NCBI GenBank assembly: GCA_003165315.1
Contig: PLSX01000272.1
Location: 1 to 36,089, forward strand
Length of the DNA stretch: 36,089 nt
Direction of reading: 5' to 3'
From: Acidobacteriota bacterium
GTDB lineage: Bacteria; Acidobacteriota; Terriglobia; UBA7540
The notes beneath the pieces were generated by a model. It searched no databases, was not told the origin of the DNA, and saw only the letters and a list, made by a program, of their open reading frames with translations. Of this stretch, positions 23,429 through 31,546 are shown in pieces. A program made the position numbers and the translations under genes. The first letter of the stretch is position 1, and each line of letters begins with the position of its first letter.

Positions 23429-24328
23429 ATGGTAGCACGATCGAGCTTTATTGACCCCCTTGAGTCTGCCAATGGCGAGCACGGAAATCTGTACATCGTC
23501 GGGACTCCGATAGGAAACCTCGAGGACATGACCCTGCGGGCCATCCGAATCCTCAAAGAGGTTGACTTGATTGCTTGCGAGGACACTCGCCGCACGCAGA
23601 AACTCCTGAATGCCTTCAAGATAACGACACGAACCATTAGCTATCACGAACACAATGAGATGACGCGCGCTCCCGAGCTGATTATTCAGATGGAGGAGGG
23701 AAGTAGCCTTGCACTGGTTACGGATGCAGGAATGCCAGTGGTTTCGGACCCGGGATTCCGCCTGGTCCATCTTGCCGTTCGACATGGCATTCCGGTAATA
23801 CCAGTTCCCGGCGCCTCTGCTTTCGTGGCGGCGCTGGCCGCTTCCGGATTGCCAGTGGATAAGTTCCGCTTTCTGGGATTCCTGCCCAGCAAGAAAGGTG
23901 AGCGCCGGAAGGCCTTGGAAGAATTGAAGGATGCCACCCGGACGCTGGTCTTCTATGAGGCTCCCCATCGCCTGGCAGAAATGCTGAAGGACTCGCTGGA
24001 AATACTGGGTGAACGTGAGATTGTGGTTGCCCGTGAAGTCACTAAAATCCACGAAGAGTTTCTCCGCGGGACCATCAGCACAACCCTGGAGTATTTGAAG
24101 AAGCGTCCGGCAAAAGGCGAAATTACCGTGCTGATTGGACTTCATGCTGGTGGGGACATCAAGGAAAGCGCTCCCCGGGCTGCTTCGATTATCTCTGAAA
24201 TTCAAGCCGTCATGGCAAAGCAGCGAATCGATGAAAAGGCGGCATTGAAAATTGTAGCCCGCGCTCGAGGCGTTTCCAAGAGCGACGCCTATCGCCAATT
24301 GCAAGTGGAAAAGAACCGAAAGAGCTAA
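23429..24328 (+). CDS. rsmI: 16S rRNA 2'-O-ribose C1402 methyltransferase RsmI
   Basis: A 299-residue tetrapyrrole-methylase-fold enzyme. The hallmark N-terminal stretch YIVGTPIGNLEDMTLRAI, then ACEDTRRTQKLL, SYHEHNE, VTDAGMPVVSDPG, PVPGASAFVAAL and RFLGFLPSKKGERR are all RsmI signatures in the expected order. The protein 2'-O-methylates C1402 of 16S rRNA in the decoding centre, usually alongside RsmH. The start MVARSSFIDPLES adds about 16 residues before the conserved core, which is normal. A long open frame on the opposite strand (23204-24367) overlaps nearly all of it and is not a gene. Confidence 0.96.
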   Translation: MVARSSFIDPLESANGEHGNLYIVGTPIGNLEDMTLRAIRILKEVDLIACEDTRRTQKLLNAFKITTRTISYHEHNEMTRAPELIIQMEEGSSLALVTDAGMPVVSDPGFRLVHLAVRHGIPVIPVPGASAFVAALAASGLPVDKFRFLGFLPSKKGERRKALEELKDATRTLVFYEAPHRLAEMLKDSLEILGEREIVVAREVTKIHEEFLRGTISTTLEYLKKRPAKGEITVLIGLHAGGDIKESAPRAASIISEIQAVMAKQRIDEKAALKIVARARGVSKSDAYRQLQVEKNRKS

Positions 24329-24608
24329 TTCCTCATCTGTAATCCCAGATTTTCCCCCACCCGCCAATGAGCGCCATCTTTTCCTGACAGGCGACGTCGG
24401 ATCTGGCAGTCCCTTGCAAAACCATCCTGGTCTTGTCCAGCTTCAATGTGCCCCACGAGCATTGATCCATTTTGAGGTTATGACCTATCCCCTATATTTT
24501 CAAGCAATTGTAGTCCCTCGACCTTCCGGAAATATATTTTCAGAGCAGTTCTCTTTTGGTGGCGCGATTGCGCTTCCCCGGCTAGGACGAAACCACTAGG
24601 AGGATGCG

Positions 24609-25733
24609 ATGAAACGAACAATCTGGCTTTTGGTTGTGGCGGTGGCGGTCATTACGGTTGGGATGGGGCACGGCGCTTCCCAGGGCGGATCCGTAGTGGA
24701 GGGCGCGGATGTTATTCATCAGGCAGAACAATCCATGGCGCTGGTTTTGGTGGGTGACGGCGCCGGTCACGTCCAGAGCGTGACTTGCGGCGTGATAATT
24801 AGCGCTGATGGCAGGATTCTCACGCCTTACCACCCGCTGAAGAATGCGCAGGAAGTGCAGGTGCGGCTGCGGGATGGTGAGGTTTACGACCAGGTTGAGC
24901 TTGCCGGGTTTGATGAACGGCGAGACATGGCGGTGCTGCACATTCCCGCCAGTGGCCTTGCCCAGGCCGGCACCGCAGCTCTGGAGGAAAATCTGACGGG
25001 AGAAAAGATCCATGTGCTGACAGTTGACGACAGGTTGGCGTGGTGGGCTGGGGGCGGCGTTCTGGGTCCGGCCCGACTGGCGGATGAATTGACGGGCGCG
25101 GGCCACGGCTACCGCTTGGTTGAGTTTATGGCCCCTGTTCCACAAGGCACGCTGGGGGGGGCTTTGGTGGATTCTCGGGGCCTGTTGATTGGCATCATTC
25201 CGGCATTTTTGAATTCCCGGGGGCAGCAGTTTGCCATCCCCGTGCAGAGCGTCGCCGGTCTACCAAGCCAAAACTTGCATAGATTTCTGGGTTCGGGAAA
25301 GGACCTGGTGCCGCCGGCCATGGCTTCCCCCACGATACCGGCAACGGGCGAGGCTTTGGCCCCCGACGTGGTCCTGTCCACCTCCCGCAGCCTTCGCGTA
25401 GCTTCTCACACCCTTTACTTCACCCCATTTATGCTGGAAAGGGAACTGCTGAGCAATCCGGATTTTCGAAGTCTGGAAATCGATGTCGTGAAAAGCGACC
25501 GGGGTGGGGAACTGCTGGTGGAAGTTGACCGGCCCATCTTTACCTATGACTTCACCTATACAGTCAGCGAATCGCATTCGGGCATTGTGCTGGCTACAGG
25601 TAAGGTTATCGCCATCGATGGCCCGCACGCCGCACAGGGAATTAGCAAGCGGCTGGTGGAAGATCTACAAAAGGCCCGAGCGGCACACCCATCACAGCCA
25701 AATCAGGCCGAGGCGCTAAGCGTTCAGCCCTGA
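24609..25733 (+). CDS. Trypsin-like (HtrA-type) protease homologue lacking catalytic serine
   Basis: A 374-residue exported protein with a signal peptide (KRTIWLLVVAVAVITVGMG). Residues 35-200 read as an HtrA/DegP-type double barrel: CGVIISADGRILTPYHPLKNA gives His75 in the usual position, and ERRDMAVLHI gives Asp106. The serine loop, normally G-N-S-G-G-P-L, is GTLGGAL (180-186), so Leu182 replaces the nucleophile. The protein should therefore lack protease activity. No PDZ domain is visible; the C-terminal 170 residues, with a strand-rich segment around 260-345, are unrecognised. AGGAGG lies five bases before the ATG, so it is probably well translated. A binding, scaffold or signalling role is inferred. 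Confidence 0.78.
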   Translation: MKRTIWLLVVAVAVITVGMGHGASQGGSVVEGADVIHQAEQSMALVLVGDGAGHVQSVTCGVIISADGRILTPYHPLKNAQEVQVRLRDGEVYDQVELAGFDERRDMAVLHIPASGLAQAGTAALEENLTGEKIHVLTVDDRLAWWAGGGVLGPARLADELTGAGHGYRLVEFMAPVPQGTLGGALVDSRGLLIGIIPAFLNSRGQQFAIPVQSVAGLPSQNLHRFLGSGKDLVPPAMASPTIPATGEALAPDVVLSTSRSLRVASHTLYFTPFMLERELLSNPDFRSLEIDVVKSDRGGELLVEVDRPIFTYDFTYTVSESHSGIVLATGKVIAIDGPHAAQGISKRLVEDLQKARAAHPSQPNQAEALSVQP

Positions 25734-25783
25734 CAGTCAGTGCGATTGAATGAGTTCCTGCCGCGTCCGGTCACGGGAAATCG

Positions 25784-26131
25784 TCAGAAAACTTCCGCAC
25801 TATACATGGGAAGGGTGGCTCCGATGAAGCGAACCCCGATACGATTTAATCCATCATCCTCTTTCCTGCAGCGGACGACTGTCGCTTCCGAGAAGAAATC
25901 GAAGGGGCCTTTGGATTGCCGCATAAGGCCCCGCCCGGGGATGGTGATGGTCAGGGTTGCAAATAGAGCAAGGTCGAGCTGGGTGAGGAAGGAGAGGCCT
26001 CTACGGCTTACTTCCAGCGCGGTGGCGACGTCGTCGTAAGCAGTTCCGGAAGAATCCACACCTTGGATCCGGATGGCAATGGCGGCCTCCACCCGGCGCT
26101 GAACGCGTTTTTCATCGCCGAAAGATTCCAT
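25784..26131 (-). CDS. PilZ-domain protein
   Basis: A 115-residue single-domain protein. The R-x-x-x-R motif of PilZ c-di-GMP sites is present near the N-terminus within EKRVQRRVEAAI, and the second motif appears as EVSRRG, with Glu for the usual Asp or Asn. The following strands and the end segment RIGVRFIG match the PilZ barrel. Such small proteins act as c-di-GMP receptors for motility, secretion or polysaccharide control, though the Glu leaves ligand binding uncertain. It follows dusB by 17 bases on the same strand and probably shares its transcript. Confidence 0.72.
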   Translation of the reverse strand: MESFGDEKRVQRRVEAAIAIRIQGVDSSGTAYDDVATALEVSRRGLSFLTQLDLALFATLTITIPGRGLMRQSKGPFDFFSEATVVRCRKEDDGLNRIGVRFIGATLPMYSAEVF

Positions 26132-26148
26132 TCAGGGCGCCGGAACTT

Positions 26149-27165
26149 TCAGGAAGCGACCGCAGCTTCTGTCTTCCCTGGATTGGGGCTGATGGAAGCG
26201 AAAAATGCGTCCACGCGATCGATGACCTCGCCGGTTTCTTTGGCGCTTTGCACCTGCCGCCGCAATTCCGTTCCATTGCGCACGCCATGGGTGAACCAGC
26301 TCGCGAACTGCTTCATTTTGCCTATGGCGCCTGGAATTTCCTCCGCCACCAGCATGGAATAGTAGGTGCGGATCATTTCGTAGCGGTCGGAATCTGTGGG
26401 CTCACGGTACGTTCCTGCCGCGAAAAACTCCGCCATTTGGCGGAATATCCAGGGATTGGAAGCGGCCGCGCGACCGATCATCACCGCGTCGCAACCGGTC
26501 TGCTTTTGCAAGGCCAGCGCGTCCTCGGGTTTAAAGACGTCGCCATTGCCGATTACGGGAATCCGCACAGCCAGTTTGACCTGCTGGATGATCTCCCAGC
26601 GTGCCTTGCCGCTGAATCCCTGAAGGCGTGTACGGGGATGGACGGCGAGCGCCTCCACACCGCTTTCCTCCGCCATTCGCGCCACTTGCAGAGCGACAAT
26701 TTCATTATCGCTCCACCCGGAACGAAGTTTGATGGTGAAGGGAATTTTCACCGCGGCCCGAATGGCCTTCAGTATGGTTTCCAGTAACAGCAGATCGCGG
26801 AGTAGGCCGGAACCTCCACACTTCACCACTTTTTTGGCGGGGCAGCCCAAATTCAGGTCGACAATATCGAATCCCAGATCTTCGATTTGGCGCGCTGCGT
26901 CCGCCAGGTGACCGGGGTCGGCTCCGAAGATCTGGGCGGTGATGGGCCGCTCCTCCTGCTGGTAAAACAGATAGCGCTGCGTGCGGAAATTCGGGCGGAT
27001 CATTCCTTCGCTGGAGACAAACTCCGTCATGATCAGCCCACACCCACCCAGCCGCTTGATGAAGCGGCGAAAGACTGTATCCGTAATCCCCGCCATAGGC
27101 GCCAGGATATGTGCCGGATGGATGTGAATGTTACGAATTTTGAGGCCAGCGAATACCATGCCCAT
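26149..27165 (-). CDS. dusB: tRNA-dihydrouridine synthase (DusB-type)
   Basis: About 338 residues of the FMN-dependent Dus family, which reduces uridines in the tRNA D loop. The FMN-barrel start ILAPMAGITDTVFRRF, the proton-donor cysteine in DLNLGCPAKKVV, the KLRSGW strand, VHPRTRLQGFSG and the phosphate-binding VIGNGDVF and MIGRAAASNPW are all present. Their order and spacing match DusB better than DusA or DusC. The open frame begins at a TTG (27201); ATG at 27165 or 27159 gives an N-terminus of more usual length, and neither has a clear ribosome site. The PilZ gene follows closely. Confidence 0.93.
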   Translation of the reverse strand: MGMVFAGLKIRNIHIHPAHILAPMAGITDTVFRRFIKRLGGCGLIMTEFVSSEGMIRPNFRTQRYLFYQQEERPITAQIFGADPGHLADAARQIEDLGFDIVDLNLGCPAKKVVKCGGSGLLRDLLLLETILKAIRAAVKIPFTIKLRSGWSDNEIVALQVARMAEESGVEALAVHPRTRLQGFSGKARWEIIQQVKLAVRIPVIGNGDVFKPEDALALQKQTGCDAVMIGRAAASNPWIFRQMAEFFAAGTYREPTDSDRYEMIRTYYSMLVAEEIPGAIGKMKQFASWFTHGVRNGTELRRQVQSAKETGEVIDRVDAFFASISPNPGKTEAAVAS

Positions 27166-27335
27166 GATTACTGCCCAAAATAACAATCCAAAATGCAGCA
27201 AAATCTCTGCAATAATTGTGGGCTACTCGGAGGAGGTTGTCAATTGGCCCCCGATGCTAGCTCATTGACTAATTAACCCAAGGGATTTCACCACAGTGCT
27301 TTCACCCTGTGTGAGAGAATACAATCAGCCGCGCC

Positions 27336-27351
27336 GGAGGGGCCAGCGACG
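27336..27351 (+). promoter_or_regulatory. Strong ribosome site followed by ACG codon
   Basis: GGAGG at 27336-27340 is followed, eight bases later, by ACG at 27349. There is no ATG, GTG or TTG in this frame between the upstream stop codon at 27274 and the TTG at 27379, which is inside the first transmembrane helix. This decides the proposed start of the MFS gene. Confidence 0.6.
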
Positions 27352-28596
27352 AAATACAGGAATCGGGTTCTGGGACTTTTGTCCCTGATGCTTGTCATCA
27401 CACTGCTGGATCGTGTTTGTATTTCCGTGGCCGGGCCCCGAATGCAGGAGGCCCTTCACATCAGCCCTTTGGGTTGGGGGTGGGTGACGGGCATCTTCAC
27501 GCTCTCCTACGGGGTATTTGAGATTCCCTCCGGCGCGCTGGGCGATCTCCTTGGTCCCCGGCGGGTGCTAACCCGGATCGTCCTCTGGTGGTCGACATTC
27601 ACTTCGCTCACGGGCCTGGTCACAGGGCTCAATCCGCTTTTGATGACCCGCTTTCTCTTTGGAGCGGGTGAATCGGGGGCTTTCCCCAATGCCGCCGTGG
27701 CCATCAGACGCTGGTTTCCCCTTCATGAGCGGGGGCGCGCTTTTGGAATCGCGTTGATGGCCAGTCAATTGGGCGGCGCGTTTGCCCCTTTGCTGGTAGT
27801 ACCTATCCAGGTTCATTACGGTTGGCGAGCTTCCTTCTATCTGTTTGGGGGCATTGGTGTAGCTTGGAGCCTGATTTGGTACGGGTGGTTTCGTGATTCC
27901 CCGGCAGAGAAGACGGGCGTCAGCCGGGCGGAATTAGAAGAGACTCGTGGCCTGGGGATCCCCGCCCACCATGCGTTCCCCTGGAAGACCGCCTGCCGCT
28001 CCGGAGATCTCTGGGCCATTATGGGAGTGGGCGGCTGTTACATGTACACACTGTATTTTTTTCAGTCGTGGGTTCACACCTTTCTGGTGCGCGGACGGGG
28101 ATACAGTGAAAATGACCTTCTCTTGTCGTCACTGCCATTTCTAGTTGGCGCGGGCGCATGCTCTGGCGGGGGCTTTGCCAGCCAGGCGCTGGTGAGAAGA
28201 CTGGGACTCAAGTGGGGACGCCGTTCAATCGGTCTGGTGGGGTTGGGGGGCGCGGCGCTTTGCACCGTTGCGGTTATATTCACGCAACATTGGCTTGGAG
28301 CGCTGATCCTGCTGTCGCTCGTCTACGGTGGAATTACTTTTCAGCAGCCGACGATGTTTGCAGTATGCCTGGACATTAGCGGCGAATATGCCGGTGCCAT
28401 TGTTGGCGTGATGAACACCGCCGCACAAGTTGGATCGTTCGCATCGTCGGTGGCATTTGGATATCTGGTAAGCCGCTACGGAAGCTACGACGTGCCTTTC
28501 ATCCCGATGGCGGCATTACTGCTGATTGGAGTCGTGCTGTGGCTCCAGGTTGACCCCACAAAGCCGCTGGCAAGCACAACAGAGACGCAGGGGTAA
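27349..28596 (+). CDS. MFS transporter (anion:cation symporter type), probable ACG start
   Basis: About 415 residues with twelve hydrophobic segments, of the anion:cation symporter family of the major facilitator superfamily (transporters of sugar acids, phthalate and similar organic anions). Family features are LLDRVCISVAGP in helix 1, GALGDLLGPRRVL as the loop 2-3 motif, FLFGAGESGAFPNAAVAIRRWFP in helix 4, and AGAIVGVMNTAAQVGSFASSVAFGYLV late in the chain. The first normal start codon (TTG at 27379) would cut off the beginning of helix 1. Reading from ACG at 27349, behind a strong ribosome site, gives the usual N-terminus of a few basic residues (KYRNR) before VLGLLSL. Substrate unknown. 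Confidence 0.87.
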   Translation, partial: TKYRNRVLGLLSLMLVITLLDRVCISVAGPRMQEALHISPLGWGWVTGIFTLSYGVFEIPSGALGDLLGPRRVLTRIVLWWSTFTSLTGLVTGLNPLLMTRFLFGAGESGAFPNAAVAIRRWFPLHERGRAFGIALMASQLGGAFAPLLVVPIQVHYGWRASFYLFGGIGVAWSLIWYGWFRDSPAEKTGVSRAELEETRGLGIPAHHAFPWKTACRSGDLWAIMGVGGCYMYTLYFFQSWVHTFLVRGRGYSENDLLLSSLPFLVGAGACSGGGFASQALVRRLGLKWGRRSIGLVGLGGAALCTVAVIFTQHWLGALILLSLVYGGITFQQPTMFAVCLDISGEYAGAIVGVMNTAAQVGSFASSVAFGYLVSRYGSYDVPFIPMAALLLIGVVLWLQVDPTKPLASTTETQG

Positions 28597-28644
28597 AATA
28601 TGGGATTGTGAGGAATTTCAGGCAAGGCACCTGTGGGCTCCCCA

Positions 28645-29103
28645 TTATTTGCGGCCCGGCATGACATCCTCGGCGTTGGCGATGCCGAAACGCATCTGGC
28701 CCTCGGCCACCAATTCGCCGTCACGGAAGATTGAGCCATGCAGTTCACCATATTGCGCCTTCATGCGGACCACTTCGGCTTCAACGCGTACAGTGTCACC
28801 CGCCTCAATCGGCTTGATGACCCGGGCGGAAGGAATATGGAGGATCATGGCGATCTTGCCTTCCATTTCCGGCCGCTCCATCACCAGCACCGCCCCCACT
28901 TGCGTTACCAGTTCCAGAATTACGGCAGTAGGGATGATGGCCACGCCGGGGGGGGTCCCCCTCGCCACCTGGTCGTCGATGGAGAAGTGTCTGATCGCCA
29001 CGATGCGCTGACCGGGAATGAACTCCTCCACTTGATCGACAAAGAGGAAAGGGAAGCGGTGAGGCAACACCCTCGCAACATCGGTGGAGGAGAAATGGGC
29101 CAT
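28645..29103 (-). CDS. FabZ-like hotdog dehydratase, divergent
   Basis: A 152-residue hotdog-fold protein of the FabZ/FabA group, which dehydrates 3-hydroxyacyl-ACP in fatty acid synthesis. The catalytic His is in LPHRFPFLFVD (H15), and the catalytic Glu is in VILELVTQVG (E64). The normal H-F-P-G-x-P-x-M-P-G-V-L loop between them is altered: the His is gone (GTPPG) and the second P-G is P-T. It may therefore be a specialised dehydratase or a non-catalytic partner, and I avoid naming it fabZ. ATG at 29103 is used; a TTG lies 15 bases upstream in the same frame. It is downstream of the yhaM-like gene on the same strand but separated by a long repeat-filled gap. Confidence 0.75.
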   Translation of the reverse strand: MAHFSSTDVARVLPHRFPFLFVDQVEEFIPGQRIVAIRHFSIDDQVARGTPPGVAIIPTAVILELVTQVGAVLVMERPEMEGKIAMILHIPSARVIKPIEAGDTVRVEAEVVRMKAQYGELHGSIFRDGELVAEGQMRFGIANAEDVMPGRK

Positions 29104-29123
29104 GGAAGACTTTAACAAGAATG

Positions 29124-29396
29124 GTTAAAGGGTAAAGGCTGAAGGATGAAGACCGATTCTTGCCCTTTAGCCTTTATACTTCACCCTTTAAATTTTATGA
29201 CTACTCCAGATCTTTCCCCTGCATTCCCGGAAAAATATGGCATCGTGTGAAGCCAAGGAAAAATGTAAATGATAAATGGTAAAACCTGATCGCCGCCTTT
29301 TAACATTTACAATTTACCATTTACACTTAGCCTTCCTGCCAATCCGCGGCCCTGTCGCTTATTTAGGCTCAATCTTTTACCCTTTAGCCTTTAAAC
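29124..29396. repeat. Heptanucleotide repeat region with inverted halves
   Basis: The FabZ-yhaM gap is mostly 7-nt-period DNA. Around 29124-29152 units such as GGTTAAA, GGGTAAA and GGCTGAA run in register; around 29163-29197 the complementary words CCCTTTA, GCCTTTA and TACTTCA follow. Near 29264-29286 TAAATGA/TAAATGG units face TTTACAA/TTTACCA units at 29303-29330. A last block, TTTTACC-CTTTAGC-CTTTAAA, at 29370-29396 runs over the yhaM-like stop codon. Facing words of opposite sense can pair into long imperfect hairpins. Confidence 0.7.
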
Positions 29397-30347
29397 TTTG
29401 CGCGGCGGTTTGAGCAGTTCGCGCTTCAGTGCAGGGTTGCGCGCTGTCCAGTCTCCCGTACGGTCTTTGTCCGCGGCATACTGGGCGCGAACGGCTTCCA
29501 TTTTTGAATCCATTTCGTCGAGGAAGCTCACCACCATGGCCTCGGCAAACATTGGTTCTTTGGGCGATCCAAACTCCAGCTTGCCGTGATGGGAAATGAT
29601 GATGTGCTCAAGCTCGTCCTTGAGTGGGGCGGGGAAATTGGGAATTTGGTGAATTTTCGTCTGCACCATTTCCAGTGCCATGCTGATATGGCCGATCAAT
29701 TGTCCTCGCGTGGAATAGCGGAAGCCGCGGGTAAAATTCAGCTCTTCCAGCTTGCCGATGTCATGGAGCACCAGACCAGCCACAATCAGGTCCCGCCGCA
29801 GCCAGGGATAATGATCCGCCACGCCATCCGCCAGCGCGATGAGAGATGAGACGTGTTCAAGCAATCCTCCCAGAAAAGCATGGTGATAGCTCATGGCCGC
29901 GGGTGCGAGCTTGTACTTCTCCGCCAGGGCAGGATCTTCCAAAATGCTTAACAGCAGCGCGCGGAGAGGTCCCTCGTTCATGCTGCTCACCCGCTTAAGC
30001 AGGGCTGAGAACATCTCTTCCGGGTCGTGCCTGGTACGGGGAAGGTAATCCAACAGGTTGATCTCTTCGCCGGGGACATGCGTAATCCTGCGCACACGCA
30101 GTTGGGGCGTGCCGCGATAGCTTTCAACGTGCCCTTCCACTTGCACGATATCGTCGGTATCGAAGGCTGGAGTGGTGCGCTCGGAGTAGTCCCAGAGTTT
30201 GGCGGAAATCACGCCCGTGGTGTCTTGCAGGCTGAGGTCGAGATAGGCGCCACCCGTGCTGGTGATCTTTCGTTCCTTGGACTGGACCAGAAAGGTGCTG
30301 CGCACCGGCGAGTCCGGTGCGAGGTCCTTCACATAGGTCTGTTTCAT
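29391..30347 (-). CDS. YhaM-like HD/OB-fold exonuclease
   Basis: A 318-residue protein with an N-terminal OB-fold nucleic-acid-binding domain (about 10-95; GGAYLDLSLQDTTGVISAKLW) and a C-terminal metal-dependent HD domain. HD ligands are visible as SYHHAFLGGLLEHV, VLHDIGKLEE and IISHHGKLEFGSP. This order and length match YhaM/Cbf1-type 3'-5' exoribonucleases, which trim single-stranded RNA or DNA ends. The ATG overlaps the SurA-like stop as ATGA, so the two are translationally coupled. Its own stop codon lies in a heptamer repeat. Substrate in this organism is inferred only. Confidence 0.87.
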   Translation of the reverse strand: MKQTYVKDLAPDSPVRSTFLVQSKERKITSTGGAYLDLSLQDTTGVISAKLWDYSERTTPAFDTDDIVQVEGHVESYRGTPQLRVRRITHVPGEEINLLDYLPRTRHDPEEMFSALLKRVSSMNEGPLRALLLSILEDPALAEKYKLAPAAMSYHHAFLGGLLEHVSSLIALADGVADHYPWLRRDLIVAGLVLHDIGKLEELNFTRGFRYSTRGQLIGHISMALEMVQTKIHQIPNFPAPLKDELEHIIISHHGKLEFGSPKEPMFAEAMVVSFLDEMDSKMEAVRAQYAADKDRTGDWTARNPALKRELLKPPRKV

Positions 30348-31366
30348 TGCGTTCTTTCGGCCGCTAATGCCGCGCCCGGAGTATCGGCCCCTGTGTCAAT
30401 ATAACCGGGGGCGAGAAAGATGTAACTGTCTTTGCGGAGCTGAGTAAGGAATTCGCGCATTTTCGGAGCCATGCGCTGGTTATACAATGCCTCATTCACG
30501 CGTGGCTCGACTTCTTCAAAGGGGGGAATACCCGGGCTGAAGCGTTCCATGAGCCGCAGGATGATGTAACCCGACTTGATGGAAATTGCGTCCGTATTTT
30601 CATTGATGTCCAGTTTGTCGACGGCTGAGGCAATGACAGGAGCGATCCCACCCGTCTTCATCATGCCAATGTCACCCCCCTGGTCAACGCTGGGGTCGTC
30701 GGAGTATTTCTTAACCATGGCACTGAACTTCGCTCCACCCTTCAATTCCGCCACCACTTCCTTGGCACGCTTCTCCGCCTCGTCCGGCTTGTATTTCGTG
30801 TTGGAAATCAGGATTTCCGCCAGGTGGACCATGCCCTCAGACTTGAATTCCTCTTTGTGCTGATCGTAGTACTTTCGCATCTCTTCCCGCGTGATGACCA
30901 GTCGGGAACCGACTTCGCGGCTGATGATCTCCTGCATCAAAAGCTGGCGGCGAAGTTCTTCCTTCAAATCTTCCCAGTTGAGTCCTGCCCCTTCCGCCGC
31001 TTTTTGTAAATCGTCGATGGTCGCCAGCTTTTGATCCTGGCGCATCGAATCCAATTTCTTGATGAGGTCGGTTTCCACGTTGATGTCCTGGTCCTTGGCC
31101 TTCTGCACCATCAAGGATTCGTCGATGAGGTTGCGCAGGAGATTCTTGCTCTCATCGTTAACTTTGGCATCGAGATCAAGGCCGCTGTACTGCTGCGACA
31201 GCTCGCCACGCAAGTCGGCTTTTTTCTTCTCAAACTGACGTTGGGTGATGATCTCGCCATTGACGCGCGCGATGATCCGTTCCACCACGTGGGCGGCTTG
31301 GGCCTGTGGCGCCACAAAAGCCGTGGCCAGGATTGCCCATGCCAAAATTTTCACCGTTCGATTCAT
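30344..31366 (-). CDS. SurA-like periplasmic peptidyl-prolyl isomerase
   Basis: A 340-residue exported protein with a signal peptide (ILAWAILATAFVAPQAQAA). A SurA_N-type chaperone region follows (VERIIARVNGEIITQRQFEKKKADL, then a long helical part), then one parvulin rotamase domain at about 175-270 (VHLAEILISN, AKFSAMVKKYSDDPSVDQGGDIG, IKSGYIILRLMERFSPG). Such proteins assist folding of outer-membrane proteins. E. coli SurA has two parvulin domains; a single domain is common in other phyla. GGAG lies upstream with an eight-base spacer. It is coupled to the yhaM-like gene and lies 180 bases after mfd. Confidence 0.88.
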   Translation of the reverse strand: MNRTVKILAWAILATAFVAPQAQAAHVVERIIARVNGEIITQRQFEKKKADLRGELSQQYSGLDLDAKVNDESKNLLRNLIDESLMVQKAKDQDINVETDLIKKLDSMRQDQKLATIDDLQKAAEGAGLNWEDLKEELRRQLLMQEIISREVGSRLVITREEMRKYYDQHKEEFKSEGMVHLAEILISNTKYKPDEAEKRAKEVVAELKGGAKFSAMVKKYSDDPSVDQGGDIGMMKTGGIAPVIASAVDKLDINENTDAISIKSGYIILRLMERFSPGIPPFEEVEPRVNEALYNQRMAPKMREFLTQLRKDSYIFLAPGYIDTGADTPGAALAAERTQ

Positions 31367-31391
31367 TTTTTGTTCTCCAACCCAAGAGGTC

Positions 31392-31468
31392 AGTTATCAG
31401 TTGTTAGTTGTCAGCTCTCAGCTATCCGGCGTTAGTTCTCATTCGTCAGACGCCAGTTTTCAACTATC
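31392..31468. repeat. Heptanucleotide tandem repeat, eleven units
   Basis: Eleven consecutive 7-base units in exact register, with consensus AGTTNTC, occupy the mfd-surA gap just upstream of the SurA-like gene. Most units differ from the consensus at one to three positions. No reading frame uses it. Confidence 0.8.
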
Positions 31469-31506
31469 GGGTTGCTTTTACGGATGGCTGGTGATTAAGA
31501 GCTTAC

Positions 31507-31541
31507 CCCCAACTCCCAATTCCCAATCCCCTAACACCTAA
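31507..31541. repeat. Heptanucleotide tandem repeat, five units
   Basis: Five 7-base units (CCCCAAC, TCCCAAT twice, CCCCTAA, CACCTAA) end six bases before the mfd stop. The word differs from the neighbouring block at 31392-31468, but the period is the same. Confidence 0.7.
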
Positions 31542-31546
31542 TCATC

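Noticed and set aside
23204..24367. 387-residue open frame on the minus strand opposite rsmI
   Set aside because: It lies wholly over a clear rsmI gene, has no recognisable domain, and its length is explained by the codon bias of the real gene on the other strand.
29118..29396. CRISPR array as an explanation for the repetitive gaps
   Set aside because: The units are 7 bases long with no spacers and no repeated 25-40-base element; no cas genes are present.
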